This document shows, piece by piece, positions 14,301-28,359 of a stretch of DNA of 64,000 bases. The stretch is from contig CM063288.1 in assembly GCA_032173965.1 (NCBI GenBank), positions 25,514,001-25,578,000 of the forward strand. Reading direction: 5' to 3'. Position 1 is the stretch's first letter. Each line of letters begins with the position of its first letter. Source of the DNA: Sitta carolinensis (lineage: Eukaryota; Chordata; Aves; Passeriformes; Sittidae). The notes below the pieces were generated by a model. It did not search any database. It saw nothing but the letters and a program-made list of their open reading frames with translations, and was not told the DNA's origin. Position numbers and translations under genes: made by a program.

Positions 14301-17040
14301 TGTGGGCTAAATTGCAATCATTATAAGTAGTAAAATAGATTGAAATATCTGTAAATCTGAAGATGTAGCTGTCTCTTACAATCAGAGAACATGTTAAATT
14401 CTCCTATGCTTTGATTTCTCTTTATTAGATTTGCAGGGTTGTTCTGTGTTCAGTATTTCTGCTTATTATTTGGAATGCTTAGATTGAGGTATTAAATGAG
14501 CAAAACTATATATCTTGTCTTTAATATGTAAGTGCAAGATAGTGATTCTTCTCTTGCTTTTCATCAAGCCCTTAATCTTTTCTGTGTCACCTGTATAAAT
14601 TAGTGTTGAAGAAAAAGCTACTGTGTGATCTAAGACTTTTCTACAGAAATGTTATATTAAAGCTCTTCATTTGAAAACCACAAACTAAAAGATGTAATGA
14701 CTTTCAGATTCCTCCTTCCTAAATCATTCTCTGCATTGAATTGGTGGATGATTGAAGGAGTATTTGAATATAAAAATATAAGTGAGAGAAAAAAAATCCT
14801 TTGTAGTTGTACGTACTGTGAATCCTACCAGAAAGAAATGAAACTACATTAAACAAATGGTTAAGAAAGAATGGAATGTGAATTTAAGTCACCATATGAC
14901 GTTGCAATCTTGTAGAGTGAGGAGTTGGTCCCTTAGGTTAGGGTAGGCCTGATTTCAGTGAGGGCAAGCTAAACATCATGAATGTTACTCGAGGTGTGTG
15001 TCCAGAGCAGAGCAGGCACAGAGCTGTACCCGCTTCCTTCGAAGCTGGTGGCACATCTCACTGAGCCCTGACACTAAAGAAGCTGTCAGTGCTTCACACT
15101 CAGACAGTTGTTTCCCTGCTGAAAGTAGTCCCATGTTCTCTCCAGCATCCTGCTACCCACAGGGTAGAACTCTCATTGTTTTCATAACTCTTTTCTCTTC
15201 CCTAGTACCACATGAACCTCCACTATGTGCAATGCAATAGGAATCAGGACTCTGTGTGTTTAAGGCTCTGGTAAAAACAGGATCAAATTATTTATAATTA
15301 GTGCAACTTTGTGTTTATTGTATTTTTTCAGTCTCACTGATACTTTCCCTTCTTTTTCCTTTGTAGCTTCTTTTTACCTCACTATTTCTTTCAAATGTAA
15401 ATAGTAAGTTAGTCTAGCTCACCTAAATATGTTCCTCTAAATATTCTCCTTTAGGCATATTCCAAAAGCTTTGGTTTTCAAAAAGAAACATTATCTAGAA
15501 AATAAAGTTAATGATAAATAAATAAAATGTTTACTCTTTAGGGTGTCTTGGGAGTTGTATTTCATATAGAGTGACAGTGATTCATGGCTTCTGTTCATTT
15601 TGATTCCCTCTGTACATGCCCTGTATGTGCCTTTGGGGTGGCTTGCATTGCCCACAATGCTGTGTCATTTGTTTCCCTTTGATTTTCATGACTGACATTT
15701 TGCTTTTGGCATATTTCCTTCAGCTGGGCTATAAAAAAAAAGAAACCAATGTGCCGATGCGGGAGAAAGATAATCTTGGAAAGACCTGACTAATAATAAT
15801 AGTAATAAAAGAACAGAAAGCGGGTTTATTTTTACCGGTACATTAAGAATTAAAAAAATCTCTGTTAGCCATGTTGGCATTGAGCAGAAAATTAAAGTAT
15901 GTGTAACGCCATCTTTCAGTTAAAGGATGATCAGTTACAGATAACATCTAAGAACCAGCAATTTAATTTCAGCCAGTCTAGGCAGGTAGTGATGTCAGCT
16001 GTTGTTTTCTCTTATAAATTCAGGAAAGAGGTATAAAGTAATTCACCATTTATAGAAAACAATAAAGTGGATGCTTCAGTTGGCTTTTTGTCATTGTACT
16101 ACAAGAAGCAGTAAAAGGAGAACTCAAGAATTTAAAATCCATAAAAAAGAAACATTTTAACACAGTGAACAATTGAATTTCTTATTGCCAAACTATGTTT
16201 TTGTATCAAAAATCCAAGTAAGGCTAGATATAAACACACACCATGTATCCCCAGAAATGCTTGTTAATAACCTGTAAAATATAAGTGAGAGGTTTTGTTC
16301 TTTATTTGTAGGTTTGTTTGTTGTTTTTTTTTTTTACCCATGAGATGAATAATCACATTTTCAGGCTTACTGCAGTTCTAAAGGTCTGCAGAAATGAAAA
16401 AGGTACTGGCATGGACAGGAGAAGGAAATTTCCCAATTTCGGATGCAGTCCTTGTCCATTATGGAGTCTTGTGCATTTTTCTGGAAAGTATCCAGTAATA
16501 GATGCTGGCTCAGAAAGCAAGGGGATGTCTCCCTGCTTAGGGAAGCTTTTTAGCTCCTGTTTCCTTAGCTGTGCTCTAATATGTGATTACTGCAGCTCTA
16601 CAATGAAAGGGGGGAAAAAAGGAACAAAAGCTGAATTGTAAAAAAGTACTAAGTTCTCACTGTTGTTAGTGAAATTTCATACTAAATTATTACAGTCTTA
16701 TAATGGGTCAACTGATAGCTTAATACCAATCTGAGAGTAAGGGTTCTCAGTAAGTTTTTGAATAAATGAGGACACCTCAGTGTGCTCGGGTGTCTAGGGA
16801 CTGAGTCACAGTGTGTGTGGGGAGGCTGAGCACGCCGCTTGCTGTTACATGTGCCATGTGAGTGCGTCACTCCAAACTTCAGGTGTTGGTTGGATTGTCT
16901 TAGGAATGGCTTTCGTGCATTGCAGTCTTCCAGTCTGAGGAACTGGCTCAGCTTTCTATAAAACAGGCTGTAGCCAGCGTTTAATTTGAGACTTTTTGGT
17001 TTTTTAGGTAATGGAGCTCAGAGCAGTAATTGAGTATAGT
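14300..17040 (+). other. PARD3B: PARD3B intron, no distinct feature
   Basis: AT-rich intron sequence with no recognisable exon, RNA gene or named repeat. A T run lies at about 16323-16335. Open frames of up to about 107 codons match no family I know and have no splice-site arrangement linking them to the gene. Confidence 0.6.
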
Positions 17041-17529
17041 ACTGCACTGGGATGTGTGTGAACACTTCTGTACTTTTCTGGCCAGCCAGGCAGCTCTGGC
17101 AGCAGGCTGGAGTCAACACTGGCTGCTGGACCTCCCGAAGCCATGGGCCCACATGGCCCCGCTGGAGGCAGGGATGTACCCAGCCCTTCCTTGCACACTC
17201 TGCAGTCCCCTGGAAGCTGTTCCCGGTGGATGCTCCTCCTGGGGGGCTCGGCCCGCAGTGTGCCGGGGCAAAGGCTGCCTGCAGGGCCCCGACCACAGCC
17301 CCGGGCAGCCTTTGTCCTCAGCCCCTGGCAGCCTTGTCCCTCGGCCCCGGGCAGCCTTGTCCCTCAGCCCCTGGTAGCCCTCGGGCTGCAGCCCAGCCTG
17401 GCTGCGTGCTGGGTTGCCCGCGTTGCCAGAGGGCTGCTGTGCCCTGTGTCCTGCCAGACAGCCCACCAAGGCTGGGAGAAAAAACTGGGAGAGCTTCCTC
17501 TGAAACTTGGGAGAGCTTCCTCTCTGCTG

Positions 17530-17530
<1 letters not shown>
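17040..17530. repeat. GC-rich block with two small minisatellites
   Basis: This 0.5 kb block is clearly richer in G and C than the AT-rich DNA around it. It contains three adjacent 23-base units (17305-17327, 17328-17350, 17351-17373) built on GCAGCC...GCCCC, with a decaying fourth unit after them. It also holds a 21- to 23-base direct duplication at 17482-17502 and 17503-17525 containing GGGAGAGCTTCCTCT. The high GC keeps long frames open on both strands, up to 199 codons on plus, but these are proline/alanine/glycine-rich low-complexity translations in several overlapping frames. I do not regard them as genes. Confidence 0.75.
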
Positions 17531-20224
<2,694 letters not shown>

Positions 20225-20453
20225 ATGGCGGCTCTGATAAGAGCTCTCACTGTGGACAAGAAGCTCAAAATGTGGAATCTGCCCCTCCAGGGAACCCTGA
20301 AATAGAAGATGCAGAAATCAAAGGAAGAAAAGACAAAAAAAGTAGGGAGAAAGAGAAGAAAAAGGGCAAATCTAAAATCAAAGAGAAGAAAAAGAAGGAA
20401 GAAAATGAAGATCCAGAAAAGAAAAAGAAGAAAGGCTTTGGTGTCATGTTGAG
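20225..20453 (+). CDS. PARD3B: PARD3B exon B: lysine-rich linker
   Basis: Partial coding sequence: a 229-base internal exon that starts in phase 1 and ends in phase 2. The acceptor AG is at 20223-20224 and the donor GTATGG starts at 20454. It begins DGGSDKSSHCGQ, passes through an acidic stretch (PEIEDAEIK) and then a dense Lys/Glu run (KKSREKEKKKGKSK, KKKKEENEDPEKKKKKGFG), and ends at VMLR, whose Arg codon is completed by the next exon. This follows the PARD3B order as I remember it, with an SDKSSH motif, then KEKEKKK and ENEDPE, then KKKGFGAMLRF. The linker is predicted to be disordered or a charged single helix and could bind acidic membrane lipids, a role inferred from composition and from what is known of basic regions in Par-3. 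The purine-rich DNA would also suit exonic splicing enhancers. Retention of the next intron would add 19 codons after the Arg and then stop at 20512-20514. Confidence 0.93.
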
Positions 20454-22740
20454 GTATGGCATTTTACAGAGCAAAACAGCCACCCATTCTCATTACAAGA
20501 TAAGAAACAACTGATGATCTCATAAAGTAGTGGAAAAATTATTTCACTTGGACTCAAATAATGTTTATGTTATTGAAAAAGAAAGCAGTTTATACTTTTA
20601 CACCAAACTTGTAACTGCGGCAGAAGACATTTGGCAGACAAAATGTCTTTTTGTGCCTTTGAAATGCATTCCCATATGTCAGAAAAGATTCAAGGTTTTA
20701 GGCTTAAAGCAAACATGTATCAATGGGGAAAGATTTGTGGGGAGTATTTCTGAGTAATACAAATCCTGCTCCCACACTCAGACTTTTTCCTTGTCTTCCC
20801 TTGCTTATCTGCTTTCCTTCGCAAGCTGCCAGGAGAGCAGAACTCCTTGTGTTACTGCAAAAGGTCTACAAACATTTGCAGTTGCTGAAAGCCACTACCT
20901 ATGATACAATCTTTGCTTCATGGCTTCAGCCATTTCCTGCAGTGAACAAAATTCACTGTCGTCTCTCCACGTGCAAGTGTTTGGATTTCTGCTGTGGCTA
21001 TTTGTTCTGTGGCTTTGTATACTCTGGAGTCATCAAAGCTCTTCAGACTGATTCCTTGCTCTTGCTGGAACCTTACTGCTCTAGGCACTGGTTGTTAACC
21101 CCCTTCCCTCTGGTACCTGTTGACTCTAGAGGATTTAAGTGTCTCAGTTTAGGTAGGTCTTTGCATTTGATACAGGGTATGTAGTGAAATTTTTTGGTCA
21201 CCTGGAGGACATTATCTGAAGGACCATGTGGTTACTTGTGGTGCTGAACATTTAACATTGGCTTTAGGAGGCTATTGGTGTTCCTTGTCGTGCTGTATTG
21301 TAGACAGGACGCATATATACAGAAACCACAATCATTGCTTAGGCAAGGTTACATTTAAGTAGTAACTTAAGCAAATTTAGCTGCAAGATCATTCACTGAT
21401 CATGGTCTTTATTAGGAGATACAATGTATGAACTTGCCTTACAACTTTCTGTCACTGTGTTCTCTAGAGTAATTACTTGTGTTATATTAACATGGAAGGT
21501 TTTACCTGACTTTCTTCCATATATCAGCAATTGTCCAATCAACTTTTGAACATTGTGGAGGCACAGTCAAAAATAAACAGTCATGCCTGTGTGCCAGATT
21601 TGCATTATTTCAACAGTTGTTAGTGTTCATAAGATGTACCTGGCTGTACTAGTCTGCTTTCAAATGGGCTCTTCAGGAACAGAGGAGGCATGTACACACA
21701 CCTGTGCATTGCATGTGCATTTGTGTTCATACTGTTTTAAGAAATAGGACTTAACATGGAACGGTAGTCAAAAACTAAGTAATTAGGAGAATGACTTCAA
21801 AAACTCTCTTGTATATCTTAAGCTTTATTTCTCTCTTCGTTCTTCTTTTTGGCCCTTTGGTATGAGTAGGAAGGAGGAGGGGAATGGCAGAGATCTGACA
21901 AAAGGATAAGTACCGTTTCATGTCTCAAAGATATGTAGCAGATTCAGAGTTTGAATTGTAAAGTCTTACAGCGGTATTACATCTGAGCCAGAAAGAGCAT
22001 GGGATGGCATCAGAGTCCAAAACAAGCTATTGCAGTTGACAGAAACTCTGATAATGGTCAATATGCAAAGCTGGGAACAAGAAGTTACCATTTGTAATGA
22101 TTCCTTGTTTCAGAAAATATTCCACATTTTGGTAACAAAAACACCTTGTAGTAGCACAAGGTTTATACATCTGCTCTTTTTGTAAGCTTGTCTTTGGTTT
22201 AGATTGGTAGTCTTCCCAGCTGACAGTGTTAATAATATTTATCTGTATGGCAGCACAGAATGGGAATTTCTATCCCACACCACTGAAAATATCTACAAAA
22301 CAACAAAGATGGAAGCAACACATTATAATAAACAGAGAAGGAGAAGTGGCTAAGAACTAACAGTTCAGCTGGGAAGTTTTTAGACATTCTATGTCCTTGT
22401 TGGTATTTCTTTCCAGAATGTCTAAAACCTGAAAAGAAATTTGTTCCTAAAAAGCTGAGAGTATTAGGGAATCCTAGCAATGATAGAAGTGAGAGGAGTT
22501 CACACCTGTAAAGTAGAGCTTGAACAAGAGCAATCAGTGTGAGTTTACAAAAGAATTGGGAACCATATGTCCAGGGCAGGATGAGCAAATCCAGGCTGGT
22601 ATTTTTTTCAGACAGAGACTGGCACATATGACATGCAAAATAAAACCAACAGATCTGAATATTTTTAAACAAATAGTCGGGAACTAATAGTGTCATTTAG
22701 AGCAAGTCAAATTAAATATTAGATTCAAGAGGGGTTTTTT
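20454..22740 (+). other. PARD3B: Start of the 39.6 kb PARD3B intron
   Basis: The donor is GTATGG after AG. The segment is ordinary intron. A 153-codon open frame at 20723-21184 and a 155-codon minus-strand frame at 22229-22696 are unrecognised and of a length that chance can produce in DNA of this composition. The first AATAAA word I notice downstream of the donor is at 21572-21577. Confidence 0.7.
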
Positions 22741-23330
22741 TCAAACTGGAGTCTTGTCCTGATGTGAAGGGTGAGGAGTGTCAGGAGGGATGGGGAGGAG
22801 GCTTGAATGATAAGTATTTTAGCAACATGGATGGAAAGAAACATCCAGATTTTTTTATGACGTTGTAGGAATGAAACTGGCATGTTTTATTGGTAGAACA
22901 TCTGTGGAAGGAAAGAGAGAAGTTTAAGATGACAAAAGTTGTGAGCTTCTGCAGCAGGCAAGGTGGCTACTATTTCTTGGTATCTTAAGAGAAAGAAATA
23001 TAGAGAAGTATTTAGAAACTGAGATGAGCCCAGTTTTTGACATGATGAATTTAATTTGGAAAGGGAACATGCCACATAGGGGACATTAAAAATGTAAACA
23101 CTGTAGTGGGGCAAAAAGCTTGGTGGAGAATGAAATTTGTAGTGTGCATTTTGTTGGTATGGTGGTGGTCGTGCTGTGATCCCTCATGTGTGAGACCAGC
23201 AAAAGATGGAACAGAGCTCTTGTTAGACTGACAGGAGAGATAAAGCTGAGGGAAAAAAGTTATGAAAGCAAGTGGCAGGGATGAGAAGAAGAAATATATT
23301 CCTGGGACCAGGCGATGTCATGAATTTTTT
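22740..23330 (-). mobile_element. Decayed L2-type LINE fragment (reverse-transcriptase C-terminal part)
   Basis: Reading the minus strand in the direction of the element, 23290-23320 resembles the nucleotide sequence around the L2 YADDSQIY motif. 23023-23061 then translates as IKFIMSKTGLI, matching the LKLNMSKTEL motif of L2 reverse transcriptase. 22900-22980 reads VATLPAAEAHNFCHLKLLSFLPQ, in place of the L2 segment around VAQARNLGVILDSSLSLTPHI. Similarity continues at nucleotide level to about 22740. Stops and an insertion of roughly 100 bases between the first two motifs show long decay. L2 copies in birds are ancient and scarce. The consensus motifs come from memory, so the borders are approximate. 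An alternative is another old CR1-superfamily LINE such as L3. Confidence 0.55.
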
Positions 23331-24415
23331 CACCTAGTCTGGTGACTGCAGCCATGTGGGGAATCCTACCAAGAGCTAGAACCCCTACTGCATGTATCTA
23401 TTGATAGTGTTTGTAGTTCATAGGCAGCTTTGTTCAGAGCTATTTCAGCTGTGCCTGCATGGTTCTGCTGTGCTGTGGGATGCATCCAAACAAGAAAAAG
23501 AGACTTGCTGAACCCATGTCAAAATTGGCTTGAGATAAGTAGGAATTGAGCATCTGTGGTGAAAGCTCCAGGCCCAGAAGGACAATGAAAAAGAGAGATC
23601 TTGCCAGAAAGCTCAGTGCTAATTAAGACACGTGCGTTTTCTGGTGAATGACATGGGGTCAGGTGTAAAGGACAAAAGAAAGTAGAATTTGAGGCTAAAA
23701 CAGCTGCTGGAAATGTCCTACTTGTCTACGGTGGGATTTTTGTGCTATGCTTGTTGGGTCACACATATACCTGTAAGAGGTTTTACCTTGATAATGGCCA
23801 TGCGAATTGTCTGACTTCTGCTTTATAATCAATAACAAAGCATTTCAAGATATTAAAACCAAATCCAAGTATTCAGCTGTAGTACAAGAACTGTTGAGCT
23901 TTAGTCTTTTGCATCTGAGATTTTTGAACATATTGGAATTGCTACTGCATTGGGTTTTTGCCTTATTTTTTTTTTAATTTAACAACAGAAAATAGCAAAG
24001 CTGTTAACAGTTGCTAACAGATTTCACTTAGTGCCTCATCTGTTGCTCAGCTGCTATTTACTTGTAGTTCCTGGTCTTTTTTTACACATACAAAAAGAAG
24101 AATGATTGCTTTCCTGCTAAGCTTTTCCTTGATTGAAGCTTTATTTAGGCGACTGTGATTCAGGGAGACCATCAAGAAATCATGCTTTTATTTTTGTAAT
24201 CATTGTTTTTAAAAGACCTGTTTTTCAACTCAGTATTAACTGAAACTCTTGGCTGCAGCATATTAATGACTGTGGCATTTGGGAAAGAACAAAAGAAGTT
24301 GAGTCTTAGCTGGATTTGTGTAACATTGGCCAAGGAGCATTTTACTTTTTGATATTTTCTGGCACATCATGCTGTCATTGTTCGCTAGTAACCCACTGCT
24401 AGACAACAGACAGAA
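23330..24415 (+). other. PARD3B: PARD3B intron, no distinct feature
   Basis: AT-rich intron sequence between the L2-type fragment and the AT block. The purine-rich style continues to about 23700 and could be more of the same decayed LINE, but I could not match further motifs. Confidence 0.5.
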
Positions 24416-24605
24416 CAATAAATAGATACAATACAATATATAAAAATAAATTAATAATATAATATTAATAATATTATATTATTTATATTATAATGTAATA
24501 GTAAATAATATTCTATTGAATATTAATTTAATTAATAATATAATGTACAGTACAATATATAATAGATACAATAAGTAAAAATATATCAAGAAAACAAATA
24601 CATTA
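24416..24605. repeat. AT-rich low-complexity block with a perfect palindrome
   Basis: About 190 bases composed almost wholly of A and T. At 24453-24483 there is a perfect inverted repeat with 15-base arms around a single central base. The word TACAATATATAA recurs at about 24430 and 24552, suggesting internal duplication. Such blocks can extrude as cruciforms and are variable between individuals; that is general knowledge, not shown here. Confidence 0.85.
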
Positions 24606-27130
24606 AATACTTTCATTACTGGAGCTGTGACTAAATGTGTGCTTCAATCTCAGGGAAAAGCTACTGTCTAGTAGCATCTACGCTGAATCTTTTTCAGAAC
24701 AGAAATAATTCTGAGTTCTGTGCAGGTATATAAGAGCAGGAAGATTGCACAATGCCACATTTGATTCTTGGCTCATCCCTTTTCTCCCATTGAGCTGACT
24801 GATTCTTTCAGGGTACTGTGAGTCTTAGAAAACTGCTGGACATCAATTGAGCTTCCCTGTACTTCTTTTTGAAGGTGTTCAGTATTTTCAGGAGAAACAC
24901 TGTAGTGAAACAGCATATTCATGGTTTGAAAAAAGGTAGTATGTAGTGTCATTGTTTAGAACTGTCAAAAAGCTTTGTGAGGAGGGCTCTGTAGGTAGGG
25001 TTAATTAACCCATTGGTGCAAGGTGTCAGAAATCCCTCATGCTGAACATTAATGCAAAATGTATTGTCACTTAGGACGAAGGATGCAAAGCTGATCTAAC
25101 CAAGAGGTTAATAAAATAAATTAAAAAATTATTCCTCAGTTTGCTAGGTGATGAACTCCAGATTTTAAATTTGTGGTCTATAGTTACTGAATTGCCATGC
25201 TTTGAAAAACTATCAAAATATTCTCTTATAACAAAGGTTGGCTTTGTGATTCTAAATTAAGTTGGCAGAAGACTGAACCTTAAATCACCAGGGAAATGTG
25301 ACCTCTGCCGTGCAGTGCAGCTCTGTATCCTAATCCCATAGCAGTTGTTACAGTGCTGGAGTATAATAAACATAAGTCTGCAGCTTTCTCTACCTTTTTC
25401 AGATAGTGATTGTAAAAATTCTGGGCAGCCCTTTCAGTTTTATGGATATGGAGGTAAAATAGCTAATGGACTGCAGCCACACCAATGGTGTTTTAATCGG
25501 TAGCTCCCCCAGCCAGAGACTGGGAGGCTGAAGTAATAATTTTTTTGTGGCATAAAAATGTAAGAGCACGTATGTAATTGGTGACTCAGAGTAAAGAGTT
25601 GTGCTGAACTGTAGTGGGAGAGCACTCTCTCATTCAGTCTTCACTTCTAGGCTGGACTCAAGAAGGAAAAACAACCAAAGTTCTTCATATAAAGCAGTGC
25701 TTGTCACCTTGACTGTTTCACTAGTAAATATTTTAAAAATCAGTATAGGTGAGAAAATGTCTATCTCCCGGCAGTATTGCACTTCAACCATGACTTGCAT
25801 ATTTGTGCACATATACATATAACTGCAAGCCCAGAAAGCAGGAATATATATGTGTGTATTGGTTAGATTTGCTTTTTGCTCTTCAGAAAGAGTGCAATTT
25901 CCCACATAATAGTTCATCTTAAATTATTTACCTTCCATTTCACAATATGAGCCATGAATATTTTATTTTTTGTCCCTTTAATTTGCCAATTTTCCTTTGA
26001 GCTAAATGCCTTAGTGATTTTAATTTTTCATTCTAGTTGGAAGACAGAAATGACCCTTTTTTCATTACTACTATTATAGGCCTTGTGCTCAGAATGATAC
26101 TTTTTACAACCAGCACTGTTGAGCCTGTAATGGTATTGCAGAGTAGATAGCATAATATACAGATATTGACTTCCATTAAGTATGGCACTGTGATAACTTA
26201 TGGAGAGATTTATTTTTTCTACTTTGTTGCCCTTAGAAGTTGAGTGTTGTAGAAGAAAAGGTAGTAGTATATGAAGAAGGAGCAAATAATAAAGATGTGA
26301 CTTGCTGGAGAGAGGTGGTGTATATAACTTTTTATATATATACAGATATATAATAGCTGTGTATGATGCAGGAAATCAATATGGACATTGATAGATAAAA
26401 AAACCCCACAACTAGATTAAATTATATTTTAATTTGACTAAAGTTATTTTAGATTTTTTTGTCCTCAATTGCAAAATTGTCTGAGATGGATCATGTGAAT
26501 TTGAAAGACAGCATCAGTTAATGAGGCAGATGAGTTATTCAGAGGCCTTCATTTCCTTTTGTGTAATAAAAGTCCCACTTTTCATTTAGGTAAATTGGTA
26601 AATAAAGCTCCACTTTTATTAAAGAGCATAAGAACATGAGAGAGAGGATATATCTAGTCAATTTAATCTACATCAAATTTATCAAGTATTTTAAACTGAA
26701 AAAACCAAACAAACATTTCATTTTACATGTATGACTTTTTCTTTTCCTCCACCATATTAATTCCTCCTTGGCTGCATTCATAGTCAGACTAAAGCAGAGA
26801 AAATAAGGGGGTTTTGTACTAAAAATGATCATGCAGACTGCCTACTAAAGGCTGATTTGTTTAATTAAGCATCTGTTCTCCCCTTAATATGCATGCATAA
26901 ATCTCATTAACGTTAGATGTATGCAAGTGCAGTGAAGAATAGACCCCTCACTCTCATTACTGAACTTGGATAACAAGATTTATATTTACTTAACAGATCA
27001 GAGCAGAAAGTTCCCTCTGACTATTTAAAAGGACTCAAAATTACAAACTGTTTGCAAGGAGCATGCTTTTTGTGAAAACCTTGCATGTTCACTTCAAGTT
27101 GAAATATCATTATTCAAGTCATTACTAAGC

Positions 27131-27174
27131 AAAAAAAAAAAAACCAAACAATCAAAAAAAAAAAAAACCAAACA
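27131..27174. repeat. Duplicated A-run plus CCAAACA
   Basis: Two near-identical neighbouring units, each a run of 13-14 A followed by CCAAACA, separated by ATC. This is a simple local duplication, probably from slippage. Confidence 0.85.
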
Positions 27175-28301
27175 GGCAGTGTGCTTTGTCTGTGAGAATT
27201 AACTTTAAATTCTACTTTAATGGATACTCGCCTATGTAATATTGACCTCTGTGCACACCACAACTGCTAAAAGTAAACTCCAGGTATTTTCTGAAGGTAG
27301 CATATTTCTTCTAAGTGTCTGTTTCTAATCTCCCAAGAAATGTGGTCTGCAAGAAGAGTCCTAGAAAACAAAATCTATTCTTGGAGAATACTGAACACTG
27401 CAGCACTCTGTTCATCTGCCATTCACTAGAGTTGGCTGTTGCTTGCACTAAAATCCTCCTAAAATCTAGATGAGGATAAAGCTTGAATTCCATGTTTTCT
27501 ATATAAGTTGTGGGACATTGGGTATTTCTGTAGTACAGATGCATTATGGTTAAAGGTCCTACAGGGTTTCAAGTCATGCCCACAAAAGTGTGAATTGAGG
27601 CTTCCTGTGCTGCAATTTAACCAATAAATACAAAGTTTTGCTCCAGAATACAGTGCAGAGTGTAAGTTCTACCTTGATTACAAAAGGAACACCAGGTTTT
27701 TGCTGATTTTCTGAATCAGTAGTTCTTGTAACATGACCATGGTAAAGGGAGGGGTTAGGAGGAGTGACAATTAAGAGAGAAATGATACAGAAGGGGACTC
27801 CTGACAGATTCCTTAACTGCAGAGTGCTGCTGGGTGCTGGTTTAATAGGTATTGCCATTAACAGCCATCTGTAGAGAAAATTAAATATACTCATCTCAGT
27901 GAATTATGATTTATGCCACACAACACAGTCAAACCAAAGTAATATTTATATTATAGTGCAGAGTCATTGATTAAATGCACATGGCATCTCAAATCCAGTT
28001 GACATTTTTAAGTCGAAATGATTGCAGACATGTGGTCATTTATTTAACTATTACTTTAAAAAATGTGTCTCTACTTGTTATTAATAGAAGAAAGTCAGAC
28101 CTGACCAATATTTCAATAGGTTGACCTTTTGTTTTGCTGACATATAAAAGGAACAAAGCTCCTTTTGGGGTAGTCACGATTTCAGAACAATATGAAGTAT
28201 GCTAGTTTTAAGAAAACCTGACCCCTTGAACTACTCTGTCTCTTTCTTCCCTTTTATTTTTTTTTTCCACATGGGATTTTCGAAAGAGAATGAAGAGATG
28301 G

Positions 28302-28359
28302 TTTAGGAGATAGGAAAAGTTTTGGGTTTGGAGTTAGATAGGAAAAGATTTAGGAGATA
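28302..28359. repeat. Short degenerate A/G-rich repeats
   Basis: The words TTTAGGAGATA and GATAGGAAAAG each occur twice within 58 bases in rearranged order. This looks like a decayed small tandem repeat. Confidence 0.6.

Noticed and set aside
20723..21184. 153-codon open frame inside the long intron
   Set aside because: There is no recognised domain, no evident promoter or splice structure, and the length is within what chance allows over 64 kb in six frames.
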